64,000 nt of DNA from Hofstenia miamia (GCA_004352715.1 SCFE01000043.1:48793-112792); one strand, 5' to 3'. Shown: positions 1-13,286, numbered from the stretch's first letter. Notes: generated by a model not told the origin, from the sequence alone. Translations and numbers: made by a program.

Positions 1-3000
1 TATAAGGCATATACAGGAACAACCTTATGACAATCCTAAATTCAAATGTTTTCCTAAACAATATATGTTTTCTGCTTAACACTAGATATGAAATATGCAG
101 AAACAACTTTTTGGCGAACCTAAATATCAAATGTTTTTCTAAGTAACATGTTTTCTACTTAACACTTTATAAAGCATATACAGGAACAACCTTATGACAA
201 TCCTAAAATCAAATGTTTTCCTAAGCAATATATGCTTTCTACATAACACTTGTATGATATATGCTGAAACAACTTTTTGATGAACCTAAATATCAAATGT
301 TTTTCTATGTAACATATGTTTTCAACTTAACACTTTATAAGGTATATACAGGAACAACCTTATGATAATCCTAAATTCAAATGTTTTCCTAAGCAATATA
401 TGTTTTCTACTTAACACTTGATAAGATATATCCAGAAACAACTTTTTTCACGAACCTAAATATCAAATATGTTTTTAAATAATATATGTTTTCTACTTAA
501 CACTTTATAAAGCATATACATGAACAACCTTATGACAATCTAAATTCAAATGTTTTCCTAAGCAATATATGTTTTCTACATAACACTCTATATGATATAT
601 GCAGAAACAACTTTTTGGCGAACCTAAATATCAAATGTTTTTCTAAGTAACATATGTTTTCTACTTAACACTTTATAAGGCATATACAGGAACAACCTTA
701 TGACAATCCTAAATTCAAATGTTTTACTAAGCAATATATGTTTTCTACTTAACACTTGATATGATATATGCAGAAACAACTTTTTGGCGAACCTAAATAT
801 CAAATGTTTTTCTAAGTAACATATGTTTTCTACTTAACACTTTATAAGGCATATACAGGAACAACCTTATGACAATCCTAAATTCAAATGTTTTACTAAG
901 CAATATATGTTTTCTACTTAACACTTGATATGATATATGCAGAAACAACTTTTTGGCGAACCTAAATATCAAATGTTTTTCTAAGTAACATATGTTTTCT
1001 ACTTAACACTTTATAAGGCATATACAGGAACAACCTTATGACAATCCTAAATTCAAATGTTTTACTAAGCAATATATGTTTTCTACTTAACACTTGATAT
1101 GATATATGCAGAAACAACTTTTTGGCGAACCTAAATATCAAATGTTTTTCTAAGTAACATATGTTTTCTACTTAACACTTTATAAGGCATATACAGGAAC
1201 AACCTTATGACAATCCTAAATTCAAATGTTTTACTAAGCAATATATGTTTTCTACTTAACACTTGATATGATATATGCAGAAACAACTTTTTGGCGAACC
1301 TAAATATCAAATGTTTTTCTAAGTAACATATGTTTTCTACTTAACACTTTATAAGGCATATACAGGAACAACCTTATGACAATCCTAAATTCAAATGTTT
1401 TACTAAGCAATATATGTTTTCTACTTAACACTTGATATGATATATGCAGAAACAACTTTTTGGCGAACCTAAATATCAAATGTTTTTCTAAGTAACATAT
1501 GTTTTCTACTTAACACTTTATAAGGCATATACAGGAACAACCTTATGACAATCCTAAATTCAAATGTTTTACTAAGCAATATATGTTTTCTACTTAACAC
1601 TTGATATGATATATGCAGAAACAACTTTTTGGCGAACCTAAATATCAAATGTTTTTCTAAGTAACATATGTTTTCTACTTAACACTTTATAAGGCATATA
1701 CAGGAACAACCTTATGACAATCCTAAATTCAAATGTTTTACTAAGCAATATATGTTTTCTACTTAACACTTGATATGATATATGCAGAAACAACTTTTTG
1801 GCGAACCTAAATATCAAATGTTTTTCTAAGTAACATATGTTTTCTACTTCACACTTTATAAGGAATATACAGGAACAACCTTAGGTCAATCCTAAAATTA
1901 AATGTTTTCCTTAGCAATATATATTTTCTACTTAACACTTGATATGATATATTCAGAAACAACTTTTTGGTGAACCTAAATATCAAATGTTTTTCTAAGT
2001 AACATATGTTTTCTACTTAAAACTTTATAAGGCATATACAGGAACAACCTTATGACAATCCTAAATTCAAATGTTTTACTAAGCAATATATGTTTTCTAC
2101 TTAACACTTGATATGATATATGCAGAAACAACTTTTTGGCGAACCTAAATATCAAATGTTTTTCTAAGTAACATATGTTTTCTACTTAACACTTTATAAG
2201 GCATATACAGGAACAACCTTATGACAATCCTAAATTCAAATGTTTTACTAAGCAATATATGTTTTCTACTTAACACTTGATATGATATATGCAGAAACAA
2301 CTTTTTGGCGAACCTAAATATCAAATGTTTTTCTAAGTAACATATGTTTTCTACTTAACACTTTATAAGGCATATACAGGAACAACCTTATGACAATCCT
2401 AAATTCAAATGTTTTACTAAGCAATATATGTTTTCTACTTAACACTTGATATGATATATGCAGAAACAACTTTTTGGCGAACCTAAATATCAAATGTTTT
2501 TCTAAGTAACATATGTTTTCTACTTAACACTTTATAAGGCATATACAGGAACAACCTTATGACAATCCTAAATTCAAATGTTTTACTAAGCAATATATGT
2601 TTTCTACTTAACACTTGATATGATATATGCAGAAACAACTTTTTGGCGAACCTAAATATCAAATGTTTTTCTAAGTAACATATGTTTTCTACTTAACACT
2701 TTATAAGGCATATACAGGAACAACCTTATGACAATCCTAAATTCAAATGTTTTACTAAGCAATATATGTTTTCTACTTAACACTTGATAAGATATACCCA
2801 GAAACCACATTTTTTGCGAACCTAAACATCAAATGTTTTTCTAAGTAACATAAATTTTCTACTTAACACTTTATAAGGCATATACAGAAACAACCTCATG
2901 ACAATCCTAAATTCAAATGTTTTCCTAAACAATATATGTTTTCTTTTTAACATTTGATATGATATATGCAGAAACAACTTTTCTGCGAACCTAAATAGCA

Positions 3001-6000
3001 AATGTTTTTCTAAGTAACATATGTTTTCTACTTCACACTTTATAAGGAATATACAGGAACAACCTTAGGTCAATCCTAAAATTAAATGTTTTCCTTAGCA
3101 ATATATATTTTCTACTTAACACTTGATATGATATATTCAGAAACAACTTTTTGGTGAACCTAAATATCAAATGTTTTTCTAAGTAACATATGTTTTCTAC
3201 TTCACACTTCATAAGGCATACACAGGAACAACCTTATGTCAATCCTAAATTCAAATGTTTAACTAAGCAATGTATGTTTTCTTCTTAACACTTGATAAGA
3301 TATATCCAGAAACAACTTTTTTGGCGAACCTAAATATCAAATGTTTTTTTAAATAATATATGTTTTCTAATTAACACTTTATAAGGCATATACAGCAACA
3401 ACCTTATGACAATCCTAAATCAAATGTTTTCCTAAGCAATATATGTTTTCTACTTAACACTTGATATGATATTTGCTGAAACAACTCTTTATGAACCTAA
3501 ATATCAAATGTTTTTATAAGTAACAAATGTTTTCTACTTAACACTTCATAAGGCATATAAGGAAAAACCTTATGACAATCCTAAATTCAAATGTTTTCCT
3601 AAGCAATATATGCTTTCTACTTAACACTTGATATGATATATGCTGAAACAACTTTTTGGCGAACCTAAATATCAAATGTTTTTTTAAGTAACTAATGCTT
3701 TCTACTTAACACTTTATAAGGCATATACAGGAACAACCTTATGACAATCCTAAATTCAAATGTTTTACTAAGCAATATATGTTTTCTACTTAATATTTGA
3801 TAAGATATATGCAGAAACAACTTTTTGGCGAACCTAAATATCAAATGTTTTTCTAAGTAACATATGTTTTCTACTTAACACTTTATAAGGCATATACAGG
3901 AACAACCTTATGACAATCCTAAATTCAAATGTTTTACTAAGCAATATATGTTTTCTACTTAATATTTGATAAGATATATGCAGAAACAACTTTTTGGCGA
4001 ACCTAAATATCAAATGTTTTTCTAAGTAACATATGTTTTCTACTTAAAACTTTATAAGGCATATACAGGAACAACCTTATGACAATCCTAAATTCAAATG
4101 TTTTACTAAGCAATATATGTTTTCTACTTAATATTTGATAAGATATATGCAGAAACAACTTTTTGGCGAACCTAAATATCAAATGTTTTTCTAAGTAACA
4201 TATGTTTTCTACTTAAAACTTTATAAGGCATATACAGGAACAACCTTATGACAATCCTAAATTCAAATGTTTTACTAAGCAATATATGTTTTCTACTTAA
4301 TATTTGATAAGATATATGCAGAAACAACTTTTTGGCGAACCTAAATATCAAATGTTTTTCTAAGTAACATATGTTTTCTACTTAAAACTTTATAAGGCAT
4401 ATACAGGAACAACCTTATGACAATCCTAAATTCAAATGTTTTACTAAGCAATATATGTTTTCTACTTAATATTTGATAAGATATATGCAGAAACAACTTT
4501 TTGGCGAACCTAAATATCAAATGTTTTTCTAAGTAACATATGTTTTCTACTTAAAACTTTATAAGGCATATACAGGAACAACCTTATGACAATCCTAAAT
4601 TCAAATGTTTTACTAAGCAATATATGTTTTCTACTTAATATTTGATAAGATATATGCAGAAACAACTTTTTGGCGAACCTAAATATCAAATGTTTTTCTA
4701 AGTAACATATGTTTTCTACTTAAAACTTTATAAGGCATATACAGGAACAACCTTATGACAATCCTAAATTCAAATGTTTTACTAAGCAATATATGTTTTC
4801 TACTTAATATTTGATAAGATATATGCAGAAACAACTTTTTGGCGAACCTAAATATCAAATGTTTTTCTAAGTAACATATGTTTTCTACTTAAAACTTTAT
4901 AAGGCATATACAGGAACAACCTTATGACAATCCTAAATTCAAATGTTTTACTAAGCAATATATGTTTTCTACTTAATATTTGATAAGATATATGCAGAAA
5001 CAACTTTTTGACGAACCTAAATATCAAATGTTTTTCTAAGTAACATATGTTTTCTACTTAACACTTTATAAAGCATATACATGAACAACCTTATGACAAT
5101 CCTAAAATCAAATGTTTTCTTAAGCAATATATGCTTTCTACTTAACACTTGATAAAATATATCCAGAAACAACTTTTTTGGCGAACCTAAATATCAAAAG
5201 TTTTGCAAGTAAAATATGTTTTCTACTTAACAATTTATAAAGCATAAACAGGAAGAACCTTATGACAATCCTAAATTCAAATGTTTTCCTAAGCAATATA
5301 TGTTTTCTATGTTTTCTACTTAACACTTGATATGATATATGCTGAAAAAATTTTAGACGAACCTAAATATCAAATGTTTTTATAAATAACATATGTTTTC
5401 TACTTAACACTTTATAAGGCATATACAGGAACAACCCTTATGACAATTCTAAAATCAAATGTTTTCCTAAGCAATATATGCTTTCGACTTAACACTTGAT
5501 TAGATATATCCAGAAACAACGTTTTTCGTGATCCTAAATATCAAATATTTTTTTAAATAATATATGATTTCTACTTAACACTTTATAAGGCATATACAGG
5601 AACAACCTTATGACAATCTTAAATTCAAATGGTTTACTAAGCAATATATGTTTTCTTTGTAACATTTGATAAGATATATCCAGAAACAACTTTTTTGGCG
5701 AACCTAAATATCAAATGTTTTTTTAAATAATATATGTTTTCTACTTAACTCTTTATAAGGCATATACAGGAACAACCTTATGACAATCCTAAATTCAAAT
5801 GTTTTACTAAGCAATATATGTTTCTACTTAACACTTGATATGATATATGCAGAAACAACTTTTTGGAAAACCTAAATATCAAATGTTTTTCTAAGTAACA
5901 TATGTTTTCTACTTAACTCTTTATAANNNNNNNNNNNNNNNNNNNNNNNNNNNNNNNNNNNNNNNNNNNNNNNNNNNNNNNNNNNNNNNNNNNNNNNNNN

Positions 6001-6969
6001 NNNNNNNNNNNNNNNNNNNNNNNNNNNNNNNNNNNNNNNNNNNNNNNNNNNNNNNNNNNNNNNNNNNNNNNNNNNNNNNNNNNNNNNNNNNNNNNNNNNN
6101 NNNNNNNNNNNNNNNNNNNNNNNNNNNNNNNNNNNNNNNNNNNNNNNNNNNNNNNNNNNNNNNNNNNNNNNNNNNNNNNNNNNNNNNNNNNNNNNNNNNN
6201 NNNNNNNNNNNNNNNNNNNNNNNNNNNNNNNNNNNNNNNNNNNNNNNNNNNNNNNNNNNNNNNNNNNNNNNNNNNNNNNNNNNNNNNNNNNNNNNNNNNN
6301 NNNNNNNNNNNNNNNNNNNNNNNNNNNNNNNNNNNNNNNNNNNNNNNNNNNNNNNNNNNNNNNNNNNNNNNNNNNNNNNNNNNNNNNNNNNNNNNNNNNN
6401 NNNNNNNNNNNNNNNNNNNNNNNNNNNNNNNNNNNNNNNNNNNNNNNNNNNNNNNNNNNNNNNNNNNNNNNNNNNNNNNNNNNNNNNNNNNNNNNNNNNN
6501 NNNNNNNNNNNNNNNNNNNNNNNNNNNNNNNNNNNNNNNNNNNNNNNNNNNNNNNNNNNNNNNNNNNNNNNNNNNNNNNNNNNNNNNNNNNNNNNNNNNA
6601 TGTTTTTCTAAGTAATATATGTTTTCTACTTAACACTGTATAAGGCATATACAGGAACAACCATATGACAATCCTAAATTCAAATGTTTTCCTAACTAAT
6701 ATATGTTTTCTACTTAACACATGATAAGATATATGCAGAAACAACTTTTTGGCGAACCTAAATATCAGATGTTTTTCTAAGAAATATATGTTTTCTACTT
6801 AACACTTTATAAGGCATATACAGGAACAACCTTATGACAATCCTAAATTCAAATGTTTTCCTAAGCAATATATGTTTTCTACTTAACACTTGATATGATA
6901 TATGCAGAAACAACTTTTTGGCGAACCTAAATATCAAATGTTTTTCAAAGTAATATATGTTTTCTACTT
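1..6969. repeat. Satellite array, 169-bp dimeric unit
   Basis: Tandem repeat running off the left edge of the window. The unit measures 169 bp (the same string recurs at 872, 1041, 1210 and 1379). It is built of two diverged half-units of 84 bp (for example 841-924) and 85 bp (925-1009) that share ends such as tttctacttaacac. The array has nearly identical blocks (about 677-1850, 2040-2790 and 3720-5020) separated by diverged units. The third block has its own variants (ttaatatttgataag, cttaaaacttt). Short minus-strand ORFs here are by-products of the repeat. N fills 5927-6599. The array ends abruptly at about 6969 against a retroelement. The unit length is in the range of centromeric or heterochromatic satellites, but location cannot be inferred from sequence alone. 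Confidence 0.97.
5927..6599. other. Assembly gap inside the satellite
   Basis: 673 N. Satellite units flank both sides, so the missing sequence is almost certainly more satellite. The long ORF called across it is an artefact. Confidence 0.98.
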
Positions 6970-6981
6970 ATTCTTTTTTAG

Positions 6982-7620
6982 TCATTTACCTTGTATGCCG
7001 GTGCAGACGGCATACCAACTATACAACTTGTTTCCTCCTATTCGTGTTGTCGCCACTCTAATCAGCTTAATCAATGTTCGGTTAAGTTGCTCCACTGCTC
7101 CGTTCACCTGAGGGTGATAGGCGGTTGTGGGTTTGCTTGCGATTTCCACTAATTTTGCCATTTCTTGAAATAGTCCACTTTTGAACTGTGGCCCTTTGTC
7201 TGTTATAATCATCTCCATTGGTCCCAGTCTCAATATCCATTCTTTTAAAACTAGCTCAGCTGTGGTTTCTGCTGTGGTGTTCCGCATTGGGACCATCCTT
7301 GCATATTTGGTGAAGTTATCCACCATGACTAGTAGGTACTGATAACCTTTGGTATCTTTTGATAGCATTTCGAGATCTATGTGAACTATTTCATTGGGTT
7401 GCGTCGTGATGATTTTCTCCAGTGGCACTTGTTGTGTTGGGAAATGCTGTTTATTGTTTAGGAGGCATGTGGTGCATTTGTTAATGATGTCTTCCACGAC
7501 TTTCCTGACAGCTGTTGTTATGAAACAAGCAGAAATGTTTTCTCTGTCTATGTTATTCCCAAATGGCCCTTCTCGTGTATTAGTTCCCTCTTGAAATAGT
7601 CTGGTATTGCAATTTGATTG
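6982..7620 (-). pseudogene. Gypsy 1 integrase, truncated
   Basis: The 171-codon frame at 6982-7497 holds the integrase core. The catalytic triad is visible as HIDLE, ITDKGPQF and NGAVEQLNRTL. Before it lies the CxxC half of the HHCC zinc finger (CTTCLLNNK). The zinc-finger start lies upstream (to about 7620) in another frame, so a frameshift separates the two. The C-terminal DNA-binding domain is missing because the element stops at the satellite junction. The core triad looks intact although the gene is not. Confidence 0.9.
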
Positions 7621-7622
7621 TT

Positions 7623-8411
7623 TCAGGCTTCAACATATAGCAGTCCATTCTTGTTGATCTTCCACTTGTAACATTCGTAGTATCCTGCTGTTATCTTGGA
7701 TAATGTTGTTCGTGGTTCTTTGATCTTCTTGATGATCTTGCTTAGGACTATATCGTTTTTTTGTTTGTCCACTATCTTCTGTTTGGTTATTTCCTCTCTT
7801 ATTAGTATTGGTAGCACTGCTTGACCCTTTTTGTCAACATTTATTTCTGGTAGTCCCTCATATTCAGTATGTGGCAGGAACTGAAATTGTTTCTTTTCTC
7901 CGTCAGTCTTTGTTGCATCTCTTTGGTACTCTGGGAGTGATGTCCAGAAATCTGCATTGTTGTGTAATGTGCCTTTTCTGTGTTCAATCGTGAATGTGAA
8001 TTCATTTAAATACTCGATCCACCAAGACACTATCCTGGATTTATCTCCCGAAAACTTTTTCTACCAGGCCAGACTGCTGTTGTCTGTTCGTACTCTAAAC
8101 TCCCTTCCTATGAGGAAGTGTCGAAACTTTTTAATGCTTTCAATCAGCACAAGCATTTCGACTTTAGTGGAGCCGTAGTTCTCTTCACTGGCCTGTAGCT
8201 TGTGACTGAAAAACTGGATGGGCACTTCTTTTCCATTTCTCATTTGGCCCAATGTTGCTCCAATTGCCACCTTGCTTGCATTGCAATCTAATATAAATTG
8301 TTCATTGTAATCAGGTGTATTGAGGGAGGGTAATTTCGCGAGCTCTTCCTTGATGTTATCGAGTTCCTCCTGTTCTTCCCATGTCCATACAAATGGAACT
8401 GCCCTCCTCAT
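7623..8411 (-). pseudogene. Gypsy 1 RNase H and linker
   Basis: Two frames (8061-8411 and 7623-8030) cover the RNase H domain and the linker to integrase. The strand order DCNASKVAIGATLGQ, then KVEMLVLIES, then RTDNSSLAW is that of gypsy RNase H. The next frame carries the usual IEYLNEFTFTIEHRKG segment. The first catalytic aspartate is Asn (codon 8280-8282). Elements 2 and 3 keep DCDAS at this place, so this is a loss of an active-site residue. A frameshift or stop separates the two frames at about 8040. Confidence 0.88.
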
Positions 8412-8748
8412 TAATCAAGTCATTTTTGCCGTTTTTCCAGCAATGGATGAAGGTTCCATAATAATTGAAAAATCCCATGATTCTCTGGATATCCTTTTTG
8501 TTGATAGGCTTCTCTATTTTCCGGATCATTTCTCGGGCATTATCCTTCATGCAGATCCCTCTCTTTTCTATTGTTCTTCTGAGGAACACTATCTTCTCCT
8601 TGAGGATGTCACATTTATTTCCGTTGATCCGGAGTCCCGCATTCTCTAAGATTGTTAGTGTTCTTTCCAATTTTTCCAGGTGTTCTTGGACTGTGTTGCT
8701 TGTGACTATGATGTCATCTATATAGGCGTCGACTCCTTCTTCCATTCT
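8356..8748 (-). pseudogene. Gypsy 1 reverse transcriptase, catalytic and thumb part
   Basis: The frame begins just before the RT active site, YIDD at 8713-8724, and continues through the connection (IMGFFNYYGTFI), which is typical of gypsy RT. It overlaps the start of the RNase H frame at 8356-8411, so a frame change occurs there. Upstream RT motifs (LDLCKAYWQV, FGLCN) lie in duplicate copy A (8749-10054) in a different frame. This is the only YIDD box in the element. The second upstream RT copy has none. Confidence 0.9.
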
Positions 8749-10054
8749 ATGTGTCTTGTTCTTAAGTACCTCCAGTTATATATCTCTGGAACATTGCCAG
8801 CACATTGCAGAGTCCAAACGCCATATAAATCCATTTGTACAGTCCGTATGGAGTTATGAATGCTGTCTTCTCTATGTCTTCCTCCTCCATTTTCACTTGC
8901 CAATAGGCTTTGCATAGATCTAGTGTCGTGCAATATTTATGTTTGCTGGCTTCATAGAGCATGTCCTCTATTCATGGTAAAGGGTATGAATCTTTCTTTG
9001 TCACTTCATTGAGTTTGCGGAAATCAATGCATAGTTGGTATTTGTTTCCCTGCTTCATGAACACAGTAGGTGCTGCGTATGGGCTTTCGCTTGGTCGGAT
9101 GATCTTATTAGTTCTTCTAGTATCTGGTTGTATTCTTCCTTTAGCTGCTCGGGTACTCTTCTGACTGGCAGCTTGATTGGTTTATACGTTGTCGTCATGA
9201 TTTTGTGTTTTTCGCCTATTGCTTGACTGACACTTATCTCCCCATAGTTGAATATAAGTTTATGCTTCTCTAAAAGTGTCCTTAGTTGCATGATGTCTCA
9301 TTCTTCTATATGTTGATAATCCTCATCATTTATCTTGGGTATCCTGTGTGTATCTTCCTCTTCTGCTTTCATCCCAAAGCTCTTGAGTCAGCTTTTGGGA
9401 GTACTCTCGACTTTGATGGTGTTCGTCCACTCACCCTTGAGTTGGCCATGTGGAGTACTATCCGCTTTCCTTTGCAAGTCCTGGAATCGACCATGCAAAT
9501 TACTTGCTCCATCGTCATCTTCCATTGCCTTCCAGATGAGTCTGATGTTAGTTCTGATGTATTTTCCGTATATTCTTATCTGGGATCTTTTCAGGTTCAC
9601 GTTCCAGTTCGTAGCATTGAGTATTGGTACCCTTCCTTTGCTGTTTTTTATCATACAAATGCTAGACGGCATTGAAACTTGTTTGGTGTTGATGCCTTTA
9701 TTGTCATATAACATTATGTCAGCTGTGATATTTTCTTCCATCCCAATTGTGTGCATTTTCCATTGATGCGGCTGCAGATGAATGTCTTCTTGCAGTTGAA
9801 ATGTGATTGTTTTCTGTTTCTCTTGCTCCTCTTCGATTTCCATTTCCTCTTCTTTTACCTTTATTGTCTTGTTCACGTAGTTAATGACACAACCGTTTTT
9901 TGTCAGAAAATCGTTTCCCAATATGACTTCATATGGTAATGCATTATTGTGTGTGTCCACCACCACCAAAGGTTGTTTGAACGTCGTGTTTGCGATTCTC
10001 ATTTGTGCAACGTCTATCATTCCCTTCGTGTTGATATAATCCCTTGACGCTTTG
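8749..10054 (-). pseudogene. Gypsy 1 duplicated segment, copy A (protease C-term to RT)
   Basis: On the minus strand this begins in the protease C-terminal half (PYEVILGNDFLTKNGC in frame 9388-10020). It runs through a charged linker to the RT start (LPVRRVPEQLKEEY near 9150) and RT motif A (LDLCKAYWQV near 8900), and stops just before YIDD. It matches 10055-11367 at an offset of 1306-1313 bp, with roughly 7-8% differences in the stretches I compared by eye. It lacks the protease active site, which occurs only once, beyond copy B. Frames are interrupted. Confidence 0.9.
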
Positions 10055-11367
10055 ATGTGTCTTGTTCTTAAGTACCTTCATTATGTATCTCTGGAATGTT
10101 GCTGGCGCGTTGCAGAGTCTGAACGCCATATAAATCCATTTGTACAGTCCGTATGGAGTTATGAATGCTGTCTTCTCTATGTCCTCCTCCTCCATTTTCA
10201 CTTGCCAATAGGCTTTGCATAGATCTAGTGTTGTGAAATATTTATGTTTGCTGGCTTCATAGAGCATGTGCTCTATTCACAGTAAAGGGTATGAATCTTT
10301 CTTTGTCACTTCATTGAGTTTGCAGAAATCAATGCATAATCAGTACTTGTTTCCCTGCTTTATGAACACAGTGGGTGCTGTGTTTGGGCTTTTTCTCAGT
10401 CAAATGATCTTATTATCAATTAGTTCTTCTAGTATCCAGTTGTATTCTTCCTTTAGCTGCTCAGGTACTCTTCTGACTGGCAGCTTGATCGGTTTGTCCA
10501 TTGTCATCATGATTTTGTGTTTTTTGCCTACTGCTTGACCAACACTTATTTCACTGTAGTTGAATATACGTTTATGCTTTTCTAGAAGTGTTCTTAATTG
10601 CGTGATGTCTAGTTCTTCTAGATGTTGATAGTCTTCGTCCTTTATGTCTGGTGTCCTATGTGTATCTTCCTCTTCTGCTTTCATACCAATGCCCTCGAAT
10701 TGGCTTTTGGGAGTACTCGCTACTTCAATGGTGTTTGTCCACATGCCCTCGAGTTGGCCATGTGGAGTACTATCCGCTTTCCTTTGCAAGTCCTGGAATC
10801 GACCATGCAAATTACTTGCTCCATCACCGTCTTCCATTGCCTTCCAAATAAGTCTGATGTTGGTTCTAATGTATTTTCCGTATACTCTTATCTGAGATCT
10901 TTTCAGATTCACGTTCTGGTTCATAGCGTTGAGAATTGGTACCCTTCCTTTCCCGTGTTTTATCGTACAAATGCTGGACGGCATTGAAACTCATTTGGTT
11001 TTAATGCCTTTATTGTCATATAGCATTATATCAGCTGTGATATTGTCTTCTGTCTCAATTGTGTGCATTTTCCACGGATGCGGCTGTAGATGAATGTCTT
11101 CTTGCAATTGAAATGTAATTGTTCTCTGTTTTTCCTGTTCCTCTTCAATTTCCATCTCCTCTTCTTTTAATTTTATTGTTTTGTTCACGTAGTTAATGAC
11201 ACAGCCGTTTTTTGTCAGAAAATCGTTTCCTAATATGACTTCATATGGTAATGCGTTATTGTGTGTGTCCACCACCACCAAAGGTTGTTTGAATGTTGTT
11301 TTCGCGATTCTCATTTGTGCAATGTTTATCATTCCTTTCATGTCGATGTAATCCCCTGATGCGTTAA
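10055..11367 (-). pseudogene. Gypsy 1 duplicated segment, copy B (protease C-term to RT)
   Basis: Same domain content as copy A and contiguous with the protease active site upstream (11450-11461). Frames 10991-11392, 10400-10984 and 9944-10267 cover the protease end, the linker with RT start, and RT motif A plus LCNAPATFQR. The segment ends at the junction near 10054, before YIDD, and the last frame then runs into protease-like sequence of copy A. It is one base register longer than copy A because of a short insertion near 10415. RT cannot be completed from this copy. Confidence 0.9.
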
Positions 11368-11570
11368 TTAATCTCTTGCTACAATTCTTCATGTCTTCTC
11401 ATTGGAATCCCAGTTTTGTAGTGCATTCATCAGTAATTATAGATGTTGCTGCTCCGGTATCGATTGTCGCTTTTGTCATCACTCCATTAATGGCTATTGT
11501 TATCATATTCATCATGTCGAGGTTCGTTAGGATCATTATCGCTGCATGGTTGTTATGAGTTGGCGCTCTA
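11368..11570 (-). pseudogene. Gypsy 1 retropepsin active-site region
   Basis: On the minus strand the motif IDTGAATSIITDEC is readable, with the catalytic DTGA at 11450-11461. The frame is interrupted by a TGA at 11399-11401 and then resumes as the frame that carries the C-terminal protease half. This aspartic protease would process Gag-Pol. It lies directly after the gag zinc knuckle, as expected. Confidence 0.9.
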
Positions 11571-11571
11571 C

Positions 11572-12834
11572 TTAGTTTTCTGACTCCTCGTCAGTTGGTA
11601 CTGCTTTGTCAATTTCGTCTTCCGTCTGTAGTACGTCCTCTTCATCGTAGAATGCTTCCTTGTCACCAATGACGTTTATTTGCTTTGGGCAATCCGGTTT
11701 TTTGTGTCCTTTCTGTCCACAACCATAGCATTTAACGTCTTTCTCTTTTAATTTCCTCATTTTTCCATCCTTTCCCTTGACTTTTATTACTTTCTCCTGT
11801 TTCATTCAGAGTTCTCATATATCGGAGCATTGTTCTCGATAGTGGCTTGTATATTGACAGCCTTCCTGATCATTCTTTCTAATTTGTCATCAACGTCGCA
11901 TTTAATTTCAAACTGTGTTTTGATGCTTTCCAGCATCCCCTTGCAGATATGCGAGAACAAGTCGTATTTTGAATAACTGTTTCCTCTAGAGCTAAGCATC
12001 AGAAGCCGCTCAACTTGTTGCATGTAATTTCGGATGTCATCAGTTTTTCTCATCTTCATTGCATTCAAGATAATTTGGTACTGGTTCTTGAAGCTTTCAT
12101 TTTCGTAGTAATTAATGAAATCTCCTATTAGCAATTGATAGTCCCTTTTTGTCTCTGCGTCCAATAACAGATAGTGTTAGGATGCTGCTCTGGTTAGGTA
12201 TAGTGGAAGTATTGCTGCTGCTGCCTGTTGGCTCACTTTCCGTTCCGCCATTGTCAGTTCGAACATCTGCAGCCACTTGGCAAATGTAGGATTGTAGCCA
12301 TCTACATTCCCGTTGAATTTGGGTAGTGTCGCTTTGCATGGTATTGTATCATTGGCTGTTAATTGCAGTAGAATCCAATTCTCATATTTCGGCTTTCTGT
12401 GATTTGTTCATATGTCCTCCTCCAAAATTTGTGGTCACTGCTTTCTTGATTTCATTTATTATTTTTTGTTTTTCGAGGTCAGAATCTTCACCTGATTCTT
12501 CAAATGCTAACTCCTTTGCGCTCAGCATATGTGGCGCCTGTAACTCGCTCTCTTTTCTGGCCTGGAATTCGATTTCATGAGATTGCATGTAATTTCTATT
12601 CTCTTCTTCTGTTAAGCGTGGCAGTCTCAATTTATCTTTGAGTTGTTCCAATTCTCCCGCCTGTAGGTCGTTGTCCTCGATTAATTGTCTGTTTGTTCTT
12701 TCTAGTTCTTGGTTTTTCTCTTGCCATCACTGGTTTTCTTCTAGAAAACTTTTGTTGGACTCTGACAGTTGGTGAGTAAGGATTTTAATTTCATTTTGAA
12801 ATAACTGATTTTGTTCTTCTAATCGCATTTCCAT
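11572..12834 (-). pseudogene. Gypsy 1 gag with CCHC zinc knuckle
   Basis: The likely start is the ATG at 12834, followed by a Glu/Gln-rich coiled-coil-like N-terminus (EEQNQLFQNEIKIL). The capsid-like core follows in pieces (LPKFNGN, then a 120-codon frame at 11802-12164). The nucleocapsid knuckle CYGCGQKGHKKPDC fits C-x2-C-x4-H-x4-C at 11689-11730. The core is broken by a TAA near 12178, a TGA in the N-terminal part and at least one frameshift. The last two gag frames overlap by four bases (ATGA) at 11802-11805, which could be decay or a remnant of a coupled frame. Confidence 0.85.
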
Positions 12835-13286
12835 GTTTACAAATTACAGATGTTTCAATTCCACTATGATTTGATGAAGGAGGCATTTAAGAATCTAATT
12901 TCCCTATTATACAGGGACACAGACTCTCTCCTGTATAAAAAAAAGAGTGTAGTTCTGTATCTGTGGCAACTGTTGCTGAATTCTCACCAAAGTACGGTGA
13001 TGATCGAATTGTTCTGGGAGTTACTGCTTTGGTTGCAGTTTTCTTTGTGCTTCCTTTTCTGGTTTTTGTCATTTTTCTTCTGGTTGGTAGTGGCTTTCCC
13101 ATCTCTAGGTTGCAATTCCAGGATCTCCGTGAAGTGCATTTGTTCAGTTGGGGGTATCTCTCTTCATTTCATTGGTAGTTGGTTTGTGTAACAACTCATT
13201 GCTTTCGTACTTTCACTTATAGCCTATGCTGTCATTTTGCGGGTGGTTCAACTGAATGTTTCTTCTGTAGGTTTGCTGTTCTTGCC

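Noticed and set aside
5138-6744. Minus-strand ORFs with repeated LSRKHILLRKT wording
   Set aside because: They are the 169-bp satellite read in frame, one crossing the N gap.
1-6969. CRISPR-like array
   Set aside because: The repeats are contiguous with no unique spacers, in a eukaryotic genome. It is a satellite.
7394-12580. Plus-strand ORFs across gypsy element 1
   Set aside because: Shadows of the minus-strand gag-pol. The minus strand carries all recognisable motifs.
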